64,000 nt of DNA from an uncultured Candidatus Saccharibacteria bacterium (GCA_937898545.1 CALEJV010000005.1:124001-188000), one strand, 5' to 3'; shown: positions 42,813 through 51,217, counted from the first letter of the stretch. Notes: generated by a model from the sequence alone, not told the origin. A program made the numbers and translations.

Positions 42813-43133
42813 ACGTGGCCGGCAGAGCGGACACCCGCGCCAGCTACCACGTCTTCCACCACCCCGCCACGGCGGATCAAGCGCTACCTGCGTCCACAGT
42901 TGGTGGAAGAGATGGTGGTGCTCCACCAGGCGGGACAGACGGTGGCGCAGATCGCCAAGCGCTTTGGCTTTCACCACACCACGGTGGCGCGGCACCTCAA
43001 GCAGGCAGGAGAGACGCTGCGCACCAACCCAGCCGACCCTGCCTTCCAAGAGCGGGTGCGGCAGGCTTACAGCTCGGGATGGTTAAGCACACCACCCGGC
43101 TATTGGGCGTCAGTAAGGATATGGGTGAACTGA
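42813..43133 (+). pseudogene. Recombinase/resolvase helix-turn-helix remnant of actinobacterial type
   Basis: An open frame without a start region (an in-frame TAG sits at 42810) reads RRIKRYLRPQLVEEMVVLHQ, then AGQTVAQIAKRFGFHHTTVA and RHLKQAGETLR. This is the C-terminal HTH found in serine recombinases of Actinobacteria (IA-FG-H-TTV--HL). After RQAYSSGW another frame gives HTTRLLGVSKDMGELKPDA, so a frameshift splits the tail. The region is visibly more G+C-rich than its surroundings. It is a relic of a mobile element, probably from an actinobacterial host. Confidence 0.65.
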
Positions 43134-43279
43134 AGCCAGACGCAGCGTATGACTCGGCGTGAGCCCTTAAGACACATCCATAGAATGTATATGAACATGA
43201 ATTCCGAGGACTGCTGTGTGGCTACCGGGAAGGTGTCCAAGCAACAGAGGTTAAGTCCCAATCATGGGATACGATTAAC

Positions 43280-44035
43280 TCACCTGGCTCGAAGGCTCGC
43301 GCGGTGTCGACGAGATTGTAGCAGAATGACAAACAGGCCCAACACGATCCAAATCAGATTTAAGCCAAGACCAAGAACGTAAGGTTCCGTTAATTTAAAG
43401 GAAAATGGAGTTCCGATCGAGATCGCTAACGGCCCACAATATACAGGATAACCAGCAAATGAGGTAGAGCCTCCGATCATCCACGTAGTTCCGCCCAGAT
43501 CTGCCACACGCCACAATACGGCAATCTGTGAACCAATTAGCACAGCAAATCCACCCGCATAGGTAAGAAGTCGCGAATAGAATCCCCTAAAGTGGGCGGT
43601 AACTGCCCCGAGAACCCAGGCCATAGACACCAAGGTAATGCTCGATACCAATTTAGCACAAACTGCGTAAGCAACCGCTTTCGTTAACCTGTCATCTTTC
43701 GGCCACATCGTTGTGCTTGCCAGAAGCGACACGAGACCTACCGTTATAAAACCGAAGGAGAGCGAGGCCGTTTTGACAAAGAACTTACGCAGTGTCGAGT
43801 GGGTAGAAAGATAAAGAAGCGTGTCGCGTTTAAGCACTAGAAACATAAAGATCTGCGCAGCGACATAAAAAGTGGCACCGGACGACACTAGCACGACAGC
43901 GAAAACCCAGATCACGTCGAGCACGGATTTGTATGAGTCTACAAGTTCCCTCAAGACAAAAATACCAAAAAGAATTGATGCACACGCTAAGAAGAAACCA
44001 AAGTGTTTGCGCGCTTCGGTGTAAATATCACGCAT
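43280..44035 (-). CDS. ABC transporter permease of RiPP-like operon
   Basis: 251 residues from ATG 44035, which overlaps the end of the ATPase gene by eight bases; translation further upstream would lie inside the ATPase in another frame. Six membrane helices (HFGFFLACASILFGIFVL, VIWVFAVVLVSSGATFYVAA, ASLSFGFITVGLVSLLA, ...). No exporter family is distinct enough to name. Last gene of the operon, presumably forming the exporter with the ATPase. Confidence 0.82.
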   Translation of the reverse strand: MRDIYTEARKHFGFFLACASILFGIFVLRELVDSYKSVLDVIWVFAVVLVSSGATFYVAAQIFMFLVLKRDTLLYLSTHSTLRKFFVKTASLSFGFITVGLVSLLASTTMWPKDDRLTKAVAYAVCAKLVSSITLVSMAWVLGAVTAHFRGFYSRLLTYAGGFAVLIGSQIAVLWRVADLGGTTWMIGGSTSFAGYPVYCGPLAISIGTPFSFKLTEPYVLGLGLNLIWIVLGLFVILLQSRRHRASLRAR

Positions 44036-44702
44036 TAAGCATTGCCTCCTTGATCTTAATCTCCAGGCTCTGCCCCGGAGAAATATCTGAAGCCCGCAAC
44101 CGAAGTAGCATTCTCCCATTATGGAGCACAACACATTCGTCGAAGAGTGATTCGAGGCCGGCGATAAGATGAGTGCTAATGATGAGTAACGCATCGTCGG
44201 GCTTGTGTAGCTTAATAAGGTCGAGCATGCGATCTCGTGTTACAGGATCCACAGCAGCTAGTGGCTCGTCAAAGAGATAGACCGACGATCGGCGAGCCAG
44301 GGTCATGCCAAGATTCAACTGTTCTTCCATTCCTTTCGATAAGTCACTAACCTTCTTCGATTTGTCCAGCGATAGATCATTAATAATAGAGTGGCCACGC
44401 TCAAGATCAAAGTCTTCGAAATAGTCTGCTAGGACATTGGGAACCGATCCCACCTTCAAGAACTTATAAATGAATGGTACGTCTGGAAGTAGGGTCGGGA
44501 TCGTCGCATCACGGAGCTTCACAGAGCCAGATTGAATGGGCAACAATCCGGCCAATGCCTTCAGTAACGTCGTCTTTCCGGCTCCGTTGTGGCCAAAAAG
44601 TCCCACAATATCTGGGCGATCGAAACGAATGGTCAGCGGAGCGAGGGAGAACCTCCTCCCCCTGGAAACGACCAGATCTTCTAGTTCAAGTAACGTATTC
44701 AT
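44028..44702 (-). CDS. ABC transporter ATPase of RiPP-like operon
   Basis: 224 residues from ATG 44702 (MNTLLELEDL). Walker A GHNGAGKTTL, signature LSKGMEEQL (an unusual SKGM in place of SGGQ), Walker B YLFDEPLAAVDP and the ISTHLI switch are present, so it should hydrolyse ATP. A start further upstream would overlap the M50 gene by 14 bases. It likely exports the modified peptide or gives self-immunity. Confidence 0.9.
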   Translation of the reverse strand: MNTLLELEDLVVSRGRRFSLAPLTIRFDRPDIVGLFGHNGAGKTTLLKALAGLLPIQSGSVKLRDATIPTLLPDVPFIYKFLKVGSVPNVLADYFEDFDLERGHSIINDLSLDKSKKVSDLSKGMEEQLNLGMTLARRSSVYLFDEPLAAVDPVTRDRMLDLIKLHKPDDALLIISTHLIAGLESLFDECVVLHNGRMLLRLRASDISPGQSLEIKIKEAMLNA

Positions 44703-44706
44703 ATAT

Positions 44707-45471
44707 TCACCATACCACATAATTCAGTAAAAATCGAGCAATGTAGGCTACTACAATGATCCAACTAAGGATTCTCAATCCAAACACCCATCGAGGGTTC
44801 CGTCGATTATCGATATGTTCGTTGACATCAGTCCATGCAAGCAAGCATCGATAGCCGTCTGAGTTCAGTACAGGCAGCGCGTTTACGGATAGCGTTACAA
44901 CCGCGAATGCTAGCGAATGACCTAAATCTGAACTGTGAACCCACAGCGCGTTGAGTGCAAAAAGGAGCAAATTTATTGCGAGATTAACCCAAATTCCGGC
45001 GATATGCACAAGAACCTTATCTGAGGCTGGAAGAAGTAATATCTGGTTCATCCTGACGTAAAATGCAGGAAAAATCAGATAGTTCATTTTAAAGCCAATT
45101 TTGTCAGGCTTCCGACCGCAGATGCGGAGTGCCATGACATGGGCCCCCTCATGGAGGGTCACACTGAAAATCATATACGGCACAAACCAAAGGAAGAAAT
45201 GAGGAGTGACTACCGTGCTGGACCGCATACTAAATATCATATTAATAATGAGTAGCACCACCATGGACGCGGTGCCAAACAATGAAATTTTGACCGAAAA
45301 TACCGATGAGCGCTCTTGCGACAATCGAGCGATTTCTGTCGGAACATTAGTTGATCGTGTACCATAGTACTTATTTGATGATTTATCATGTATCACAGCA
45401 TTTTTGCTGGTGATGGCCACCTCATAATAGTCGTCATTGTATACACGGTAGTGCTCCTCAAGGTCACTCAT
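44707..45471 (-). CDS. M50/site-2-protease-family membrane metallopeptidase
   Basis: 254 residues. About 85 cytosolic residues precede the helices. The zinc site is HEGAH (H107, E108, H111) in TLHEGAHVMAL, and the third ligand Asp205 is in NALPVLNSDGYR, the N-x-x-P-x-x-x-x-D-G of the family. Five or six membrane helices. In peptide-modification operons such proteases remove leader peptides or mature the product. The gene overlaps the radical SAM gene by eight bases and precedes the ABC genes. Confidence 0.86.
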   Translation of the reverse strand: MSDLEEHYRVYNDDYYEVAITSKNAVIHDKSSNKYYGTRSTNVPTEIARLSQERSSVFSVKISLFGTASMVVLLIINMIFSMRSSTVVTPHFFLWFVPYMIFSVTLHEGAHVMALRICGRKPDKIGFKMNYLIFPAFYVRMNQILLLPASDKVLVHIAGIWVNLAINLLLFALNALWVHSSDLGHSLAFAVVTLSVNALPVLNSDGYRCLLAWTDVNEHIDNRRNPRWVFGLRILSWIIVVAYIARFLLNYVVW

Positions 45472-46225
45472 GAACTTTCCGAGCTTCTTCCAGAATCTTA
45501 GGGCGAAGCTTATTTAAAGCGTCCTTGTCTTTCATGATGGCGACACACACGTCACAAACCGAGACTGCTTCAGTCATCTGTGCAGCAGGGGCGAGCGGGC
45601 TAGCCTCGCGGACTCTATCTAAAAGCCACTTTATTCCCCTCGATCTAATAACTGCAAGTAACGCGTTTCTTTCTCCTCTCTTTATGAATTCTTCATGAGT
45701 AAGCGCCCCCGCATCTCCAAGGGTCATATCTGTGTCGAATATAGGTGGAGAGCAACACGGATAAACCTTGCCATCATGATGGTATATCAATTCAAATCCA
45801 GGGCATCTCAGCTTCAATTTGTCCAACGGTTTCACTATGAGATCTTCGTTGGGGATCGAGAGCCCAGCTCCGCATTGCTGCACAGGGAATCGAGTTACCT
45901 TCACGCATAGAGCGGAATCTCCAAGCTCCTTCAGAAGATCTAAAGAGTCATGGCTTCTACTGACGCACATGTTGAGTATTGTTGGAATTCTGCTATTTGA
46001 TGCAGCGTCCAGCGCATTGCGTATGCGTTCTGGTTTAACATATGGTGCGTGAAAGTTGTCATAACTTATGGTTAGATGAGATAATCCCGCAGATTCAAGG
46101 TCGCCTATCATTCTGGCCGCACGTTCTGGTGTTATTGCCCAGAAGCCATTAGTCGTAAGATTAGTCTTCATTCCAGCAGCCGATACGCGCTTTATCAAGC
46201 TAAGTACTCGTTTGGCTTGTAGCAA
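45464..46225 (-). CDS. Radical SAM/SPASM protein, N-terminally truncated
   Basis: About 253 residues. It matches the middle and end of a peptide-modifying radical SAM enzyme: KTNLTTNGFWA, SHLTISYDNFHAPYVKPERI, ILNMCVSRSHDSLDLL, and a SPASM-type cysteine set (RCPGF, VYPCCSPP, VSVCDVC). The N-terminal CxxxCxxC that binds the catalytic cluster, normally about 60 residues before TNG, is absent: an in-frame stop at 46253-46255 (minus) limits the frame to LFRKRRKGRL... The remaining start would be TTG 46225. As read, the enzyme cannot form its catalytic centre. The 5' end appears lost in a deletion. Confidence 0.75.
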   Translation of the reverse strand: MLQAKRVLSLIKRVSAAGMKTNLTTNGFWAITPERAARMIGDLESAGLSHLTISYDNFHAPYVKPERIRNALDAASNSRIPTILNMCVSRSHDSLDLLKELGDSALCVKVTRFPVQQCGAGLSIPNEDLIVKPLDKLKLRCPGFELIYHHDGKVYPCCSPPIFDTDMTLGDAGALTHEEFIKRGERNALLAVIRSRGIKWLLDRVREASPLAPAAQMTEAVSVCDVCVAIMKDKDALNKLRPKILEEARKVHE

Positions 46226-46391
46226 TCGGCCTTTTCTTCGTTTTCGGAATAGTTACCGGCGCACTCCTAAGTTCGCCTATCCCTATTTTCGCGATAGCCC
46301 TCAGAAACCAAGTGTCATCCTGCTGTTGAACTTCACTCTGCGTTAACATCATTTCATCTGCTTTGTTTTCGAGGGTGCTTTTTTCGCTCAT
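46200..46391 (-). CDS. RiPP leader-like peptide, probably with a lost core
   Basis: 63 residues starting MSEKSTLENKADEMMLTQSE. A charged, helical leader (about 1-25) precedes QQQDDTWFLRAIAKIGIGEL, then a basic tail. TATAAT (46402-46407 on the minus strand) lies ten bases before this ATG, which excludes the upstream in-frame ATG at 46403. The last part overlaps the radical SAM frame by 26 bases and is read from DNA that belongs to that gene, so the original C-terminal core probably is gone. No known precursor family recognised. Confidence 0.5.
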   Translation of the reverse strand: MSEKSTLENKADEMMLTQSEVQQQDDTWFLRAIAKIGIGELRSAPVTIPKTKKRPIATSQTST

Positions 46392-46539
46392 AATGGTTGC
46401 CATTATAAAACAGTCAACCAATCTATGTAATATTCATGCAAGTATTTTGCATTATAGTGAGTGATGACTAGAGCAAAGCAAATAAAAAAGCCTTACGTCC
46501 GAAACATCCATAGCGTGAGAGTAAGACTTAAAGCAAAAA

Positions 46540-46615
46540 TGGTCGGGGTGACTGGACTCAAACCAGCGACCTCGCGGTCCCAAACCGCGCGCGCTATCAA
46601 CTGCGCCACACCCCG
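46540..46615 (-). tRNA. tRNA-Pro (anticodon TGG)
   Basis: 76 bases, CCA end encoded (46540-46542). Acceptor CGGGGTG pairs with CACCCCG. The anticodon loop TTTGGGA carries TGG (46580-46582), and the T-arm is GGTTTGAGTCC. Cloverleaf complete by eye. Confidence 0.94.
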
Positions 46616-46662
46616 ATACGTTTTATATCACACGGGCGACCACTCTTTGCCGGAGCAAAGTA

Positions 46663-46739
46663 TGGTCGGGGTGACTGGATTTGAACCAGCGACCTCACCG
46701 TCCCGAACGGTGCGCGCTACCAAGCTGCGCCACACCCCG
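46663..46739 (-). tRNA. tRNA-Pro (anticodon CGG)
   Basis: 77 bases, CCA encoded (46663-46665). Acceptor CGGGGTG/CACCCCG, anticodon loop TTCGGGA with CGG, T-arm GGTTCAAATCC. It has the same acceptor stem as its neighbour, so both probably arose by duplication. Confidence 0.94.
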
Positions 46740-46925
46740 CGATACAAGACTTTGCCATCATACCACACAATATGGCAACTTGTCTACTGTTCTTGCCGTC
46801 AAAGCCAATGCACTCACCCCCACAAGCACAAAGTCGCCCTGCGATATTTATCTAAGAAGCTATAGTAAGGCAATCGCCAACCAGCCCATACTAGCCTACC
46901 ATGGAAACGCAGACAGCCGATACTA

Positions 46926-47576
46926 TTACGCCTTGGGTGGTACAATATCTGCTTTAAGCACATCACACGCAGTAGGATATGCTGTGCCGGGCTCAAATGT
47001 ATAGACAAGCAATTGGCCAAAGGGCATCTCTACTGTGCCCATGTCTTCCTCAGGGATTCGGTCAAGATACTTCATAAGTGCACGAATTGTGTTGCCATGC
47101 GCCACAATCAATACGGTCTCACCCGCCTGGAGCCGTGGCAAGATCTCTGACTCAAAATACGGGATCGAGCGCTCATATACATCCTTGAGTGTTTCACCAC
47201 CGGGTACAGGATAATCCCAGCCGCGCCGAATACCGTTAAAGGCCTTCTCACCAATCTCTTCTTTGACTTCCCATTTGTTCTTGCCAGTTAGGTCGCCATA
47301 GTCACGCTCGTTAAGCTCAGACGCGTGCACCACCGCAGCATCACTTGAGCGGATTGGGTTATCTGCACCTTCCATCAACGCGTCAAGTGTCTCATGCGTC
47401 CGTTTGAGCGCCGAAGTATATACCGCATCAATGGTGCGACCACGCAAGAACTCGCCGAGTTGACGCGTATCGCTCTTACCTTTCTCGGTAAGGCTTACGT
47501 CCGTCCAGCCTGTCCATTTACCTTGTAAATTCCATTCGCTTTCGCCATGCCGGCTGATAATAAGTGTTCCTGTCAT
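46926..47576 (-). CDS. gpmA: 2,3-bisphosphoglycerate-dependent phosphoglycerate mutase
   Basis: Glycolytic enzyme interconverting 3- and 2-phosphoglycerate, 216 residues from ATG 47576. The start codon sits six bases after TATAAT on the minus strand, which excludes an upstream frame. LIISRHGESEWN has the phosphorylated His, followed by LNERDYGDLTGKNK, GGETLKDVYERSIPYF and LIVAHGNTIRAL. Length is slightly short for dPGM. Enolase, the next step of glycolysis, lies about 0.8 kb away. Confidence 0.96.
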   Translation of the reverse strand: MTGTLIISRHGESEWNLQGKWTGWTDVSLTEKGKSDTRQLGEFLRGRTIDAVYTSALKRTHETLDALMEGADNPIRSSDAAVVHASELNERDYGDLTGKNKWEVKEEIGEKAFNGIRRGWDYPVPGGETLKDVYERSIPYFESEILPRLQAGETVLIVAHGNTIRALMKYLDRIPEEDMGTVEMPFGQLLVYTFEPGTAYPTACDVLKADIVPPKA

Positions 47577-47582
47577 GCCTCT

Positions 47583-47588
47583 ATTATA
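47583..47588 (-). promoter_or_regulatory. gpmA -10 box TATAAT, leaderless arrangement
   Basis: TATAAT on the minus strand, six bases (AGAGGC), then the gpmA ATG. AGAGG is too close to act as a ribosome site. Confidence 0.65.
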
Positions 47589-47645
47589 CGGCACTATTGG
47601 CGCGAGTGCTATATATGTCTACCAATCATTCCGTATTTGAGGTCC

Positions 47646-47668
47646 CAAAAGCCCCCTCAGGAGGGGGC
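47646..47668 (-). terminator. Rho-independent terminator
   Basis: GCCCCCTC / GAGGGGGC stem with a two-base top, ending in TTTT on the minus strand. It lies about 60 bases after the stop of the 48111 gene. Confidence 0.75.
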
Positions 47669-47730
47669 CGCGACAACGGGGGTTTTCATTTTCGTTTTTG
47701 GGTATATCGGGTATTTCAGTGAGTAGTTAT

Positions 47731-48111
47731 TTAGCGAACGAAATCGCCTTGGTACACCGATCCATCGGTGCGAGACAACAGCCAGTAGCGATATGCTGCT
47801 CCCTCCGGTGCTGTCTCAAGACTGACACAGCCAGTCTCGCCAGCGCCAAGGATTCGGCCATAACTGGGACCATTACCTTGGGTTGGCGCAACCGTAAAGG
47901 CTGTCGTGCCAGGCGTGCCGTCGGGGTAGTTTGCATCAGAAACGCAAAACAGTTTCGTCCCATCGTAGTATTGGACAACGGACGTACCGTTGTCATTGGC
48001 GGTCGGCCCGAAACTCTCTGCCGACGCTGGTGCTGTATTAAACAGCAAAGATCCTGCCGCCATTGAGCCAACTGCCAATACGCTAAGGATACCTACTTTT
48101 TTGAATGTCAT
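47731..48111 (-). CDS. Small secreted protein of unknown function
   Basis: 126 residues from ATG 48111, nine bases after AGTAAGGAGG; a longer reading to 48180 would begin in the promoter-leader region. Signal peptide MTFKKVGILSVLAVGSMAAG to about residue 32 (NTAPASA). The mature part is small, with two Cys (LFCVSD, TGCVSL), probably one disulfide. No family recognised. Very abundant export is possible given the strong ribosome site. Confidence 0.75.
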   Translation of the reverse strand: MTFKKVGILSVLAVGSMAAGSLLFNTAPASAESFGPTANDNGTSVVQYYDGTKLFCVSDANYPDGTPGTTAFTVAPTQGNGPSYGRILGAGETGCVSLETAPEGAAYRYWLLSRTDGSVYQGDFVR

Positions 48112-48337
48112 GGGAATAGCCCTCCTTACTGTGTAGGTGCGAAACGAAGAACACAGGGTTGCTGCAACCCTCCGCTTCATTAACCGTTGCCGTAATTACA
48201 TTGTACCATGTGTGTCAGCAAATACAATGCTTGAATCTACAAAATGACCTTTTGTCAATATCCTTGTATGGCATGAAAATTTTCGCAGTTGGTTCATGCT
48301 ATTTTAACGGTAATAGCGACTAATTTTCATTCGATGG

Positions 48338-48343
48338 TATACT
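48338..48343 (+). promoter_or_regulatory. Enolase -10 box TGGTATACT (extended)
   Basis: TATACT with an upstream TGG; seven bases to the ATG at 48351 and no ribosome site. No convincing -35 box, as expected for an extended -10. Confidence 0.65.
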
Positions 48344-48350
48344 AGAAGAC

Positions 48351-49631
48351 ATGAACAACTACTCTATCCAAACCATAAAAGCACGACAAATCTTAGACAG
48401 CCGCGGCAACCCCACCGTCGAAGCGGACGTCGTCCTTGCTGATGGCACGCTGGGCCGAGCAGCTGTCCCGAGCGGAGCAAGTACCGGTGCGGGCGAAGCA
48501 CTGGAGCTACGCGATGGTGGCAACCAGTGGACTGGCAAAGGGGTGAGCCAAGCAGTTGCCCACGTTAACGACGTTATTGCTCCTGCACTGGTGGGCCACG
48601 ATGCGAGCGACCAGCAGGCGATTGATAATGCAATGCTTGCTCTTGACGGGACGGATAATAAGTCTAAGCTCGGCGCTAATGCTGTTCTCAGCGTTAGCCT
48701 GGCTACTGCCAAGGCCGTCGCCAATGCCAAGCAGCAACCACTCTGGCGCTACATTGCCGAGCAAACTGACAGCACACCAAGCCTTCCCCTACCAATGATG
48801 AATGTTCTCAACGGTGGTGCGCACGCCGCCTTTGCGACCGATATCCAAGAGTTTATGATCATCTGCAAAGGTGCAGCAACTTTTGCAGACACGCTCCGCA
48901 TAGGTACCGAAATCTTCCACGCTCTTGCCAAAGTCCTCAAAGCACACGACTACCCCACTACTGTTGGCGACGAAGGTGGCTATGCACCACGCGTCCGCCA
49001 GGGTAACCGCGAGCCACTCGCCTTGCTGAGCGAAGCGATTACCAATGCTGGCTACACCGTTGGCACAGACGTCGTCTTTGCGATGGATGCTGCCTCGAGT
49101 GAGTTCTATCATGACGGCCGTTATGAGCTAAAGTGCGAGGGCAAGAGCCTGACCAGCAGCGAGATGATCGACTGGCTGGCTGCTCTTGTCGACGAATTCC
49201 CCATTGTCAGCATCGAAGACGGCCTGGCCGAGGGCGACTGGGAGGGCTGGCAGCAGCTCCGCCAGCGCCTCGGCGACCGCGTCCAGCTAGTGGGTGATGA
49301 CCTACTCGTCACTAATACAAGCCTCATCCAGCAAGCGATTGACCAAGATGCGGCCAATGCACTCCTTGTCAAGCCCAACCAAATCGGCTCACTCAGCGAG
49401 ACAATCCAAGCTGTGCAGCTTGCCCAAAACGCTGGCTGGCGCACTGTGATGAGCCACCGCTCTGGCGAGACAGAGGACACCACGATCAGTCACTTGGCAG
49501 TTGGCCTGGGCTGTGGGCAGATCAAGACCGGCTCACTCTCGCGCACCGACCGCGTAGCGAAGTACAACGAACTGCTCCGCATTGCCGAGGCAGACGAGAG
49601 TCTCACTCTCGCGCAGCCATTCAAGCAGTAG
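48351..49631 (+). CDS. eno: Enolase
   Basis: 426 residues, standard length. Converts 2-phosphoglycerate to phosphoenolpyruvate with Mg2+. Markers: ARQILDSRGNPTVEADV, SGASTGAGEALELRDGG, LPLPMMNVLNGGAHA, VGDEGGYAPR, VSIEDGLAEGDWEGW, LVGDDLLVTN, LVKPNQIGSLSET, MSHRSGETEDTTI, with catalytic Glu, Lys and the metal-binding Asp/Glu in place. Single gene with its own promoter and terminator. Confidence 0.99.
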   Translation: MNNYSIQTIKARQILDSRGNPTVEADVVLADGTLGRAAVPSGASTGAGEALELRDGGNQWTGKGVSQAVAHVNDVIAPALVGHDASDQQAIDNAMLALDGTDNKSKLGANAVLSVSLATAKAVANAKQQPLWRYIAEQTDSTPSLPLPMMNVLNGGAHAAFATDIQEFMIICKGAATFADTLRIGTEIFHALAKVLKAHDYPTTVGDEGGYAPRVRQGNREPLALLSEAITNAGYTVGTDVVFAMDAASSEFYHDGRYELKCEGKSLTSSEMIDWLAALVDEFPIVSIEDGLAEGDWEGWQQLRQRLGDRVQLVGDDLLVTNTSLIQQAIDQDAANALLVKPNQIGSLSETIQAVQLAQNAGWRTVMSHRSGETEDTTISHLAVGLGCGQIKTGSLSRTDRVAKYNELLRIAEADESLTLAQPFKQ

Positions 49632-49660
49632 TAGCCTACCTCGCCACACGGCACTACTAT

Positions 49661-49694
49661 GCCACCCACTCTTACTTTGAGTGGGTGGCTTTTA
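49661..49694 (+). terminator. Rho-independent terminator of eno
   Basis: Perfect 11-base stem GCCACCCACTC / GAGTGGGTGGC with a seven-base loop and TTTT after it, 30 bases past the eno stop. Confidence 0.92.
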
Positions 49695-49930
49695 GACCAC
49701 GCCTCCACACTAACCCTTTCAATGTTGACTTCTCTGCTTGCAAGTTATTTTTTGATATCGCTATAAGGGATACCATTATTTAACTATCAACACTAGAGTT
49801 AGATTAGTGATTGATCTATACACTCTATCGAATAAAACCATGGATGAAATACAAGAGTTTTCTATCCACTGTACTCTAGAGTAGAGCTACCTAATGGAGC
49901 CCATCTGCCAATACCATGCCGGTCATGCTA

Positions 49931-49959
49931 TTGGCGTGCTGCTGCTCGTGCCGTATAAT
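49931..49959 (+). promoter_or_regulatory. Sortase gene promoter
   Basis: TTGGCG (49931-49936), 17 bases, TATAAT (49954-49959). The ATG at 49982 has GAGGAG before it, so this gene has a leader. Confidence 0.7.
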
Positions 49960-49981
49960 AGACAGAGATGAGGAGTTATTT

Positions 49982-50620
49982 ATGCTAGCAATGAATAAAG
50001 CAAAGCGGCAGCCATCTGCGCCGCGTCGTTCGCGTATGCGCATGCCACGCATTTCGATACCAAACTGGATATTCGGTACTATCGCAATTCTCTTTTTGTT
50101 AGTGGGAGGGTATTTACTCCTACTCACCACATCACCGATTATCGCACCGCACTTCACCAAGCCAATCACTGTAGCGACACTCGCCAAGCCTGAAGCCAAA
50201 GATAATCGTATTATTATCCCCAAGATCGGCGTTAATATCCCGTACGGCACCAATGGCAAACTCGCCCTCGATCGTGGTGCGTGGTGGCGCTACCCCGACC
50301 ATGGCAACCCCGAGAAGGGTGGTAACTTCGTCGTGGCAGCCCACCGCTTTAGTATTCAGCCAACGCCTGGCGGCACAGTAGAAAAATCACCATTCTTTCA
50401 TATCGACAAGCTCGCCCTGGGCGACCAAATTCTCGCCGACTACCAAGGCAAACGCTACAACTACAAAATTACCAAGAAATTTGACGTCAAGCCAACCAGT
50501 GTCGAGATCGAAGCTCCAACAGAAGACGCTCGCCTGACGCTCTACAGTTGCGACTTAGGTGGCGCCAAGACTGGCCGAGTCGTCATTGTTGCCGAGAAGC
50601 AGGGTGAGGCGGCATCGTAG
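49982..50620 (+). CDS. Sortase
   Basis: Membrane transpeptidase that anchors proteins to the wall. 212 residues from ATG 49982 (GAGGAGTTATTT). Basic head, membrane helix about 28-50 (WIFGTIAILFLLVGGYLLLL), then the sortase barrel. The catalytic triad is visible: H121 in VVAAHRF, C190 in LTLYSCDLGG and R199 in KTGRVVIVAE. The LYSC context differs from TLxTC, so the class is not clear (class D/E or a CPR type). Likely targets are the LPHTG protein at 22.5 kb and the LADTG protein at 38.9 kb. Confidence 0.92.
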   Translation: MLAMNKAKRQPSAPRRSRMRMPRISIPNWIFGTIAILFLLVGGYLLLLTTSPIIAPHFTKPITVATLAKPEAKDNRIIIPKIGVNIPYGTNGKLALDRGAWWRYPDHGNPEKGGNFVVAAHRFSIQPTPGGTVEKSPFFHIDKLALGDQILADYQGKRYNYKITKKFDVKPTSVEIEAPTEDARLTLYSCDLGGAKTGRVVIVAEKQGEAAS

Positions 50621-51158
50621 CATCGGTGTTCTTGTACACTACAAGATCATTCTTAGATAAAGCAAATTTATTTTATATATCGCTCACACGATAACCTCCG
50701 CTATTAATGATCTTATTCGGGCGGCAACTCTTTTTGCCTTTGCAGTCATCTTGGTCTTATGTGCTATCCTATATTTTTGCGGACTCCAAAAGTCATTTCT
50801 CCTCTCTTCTTCCTTCTTGGCCGCTTGTCACAGAATAAAAGTTTCTCATTATATCCTAACTCTATAACTCTATCCTATATCCACTATAGAATGGGGGCGT
50901 CTCGTCCACATCAACCCTTTTGTGGTGTTGAGCTTATAGACCTAAGGCTATCACTTTTTTGCATCTACTCATACTCCTGCCTTCATGCAAGAAGCGTATA
51001 AGCACCTACTAAGCTGATGGTCAAGCCTGGAGCTGAAGGATGATTAACTCTCAGGCGATTTAAAAGATGCATATCTCATTGCCATCACAACGTCACGAAA
51101 TGGGGATATACTTGAGCTCATGTGCGCATTCACGCTTCGAACTACATACCCACACGGC
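50621..51158. other. Intergenic region, nothing recognised
   Basis: About 540 bases between converging genes. No open frame with protein-like composition on either strand, no RNA family recognised. It might hold a small RNA, but I see no promoter-terminator pair. Confidence 0.5.
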
Positions 51159-51190
51159 AAAAAACCGGCCAATTTACTTGACCGGGTTTT
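51159..51190 (-). terminator. Rho-independent terminator of rny
   Basis: On the minus strand AAAACCCGGTCAA, short loop, TTGGCCGGTTTT with T-run. It lies 28 bases after the rny stop. One mismatch/bulge in the stem. Confidence 0.75.
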
Positions 51191-51217
51191 GTCTGTAATG
51201 AGTTGAGTCGTTAGACT

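Noticed and set aside
45464..46421. Frameshift that would restore the radical SAM N-terminus
   Set aside because: None of the upstream frames contains CxxxCxxC or radical SAM-like sequence, so a simple indel cannot explain the loss.
42548..46540. attL/attR direct repeat of the tRNA-Pro 3' end
   Set aside because: I looked for the tRNA 3' sequence near the recombinase relic and saw no convincing copy, so integration at the tRNA stays unproven.
50759..51001. 80-codon frame in the gap before rny
   Set aside because: No ribosome site, no motif and odd composition; in an AT-rich gap such frames are expected by chance.
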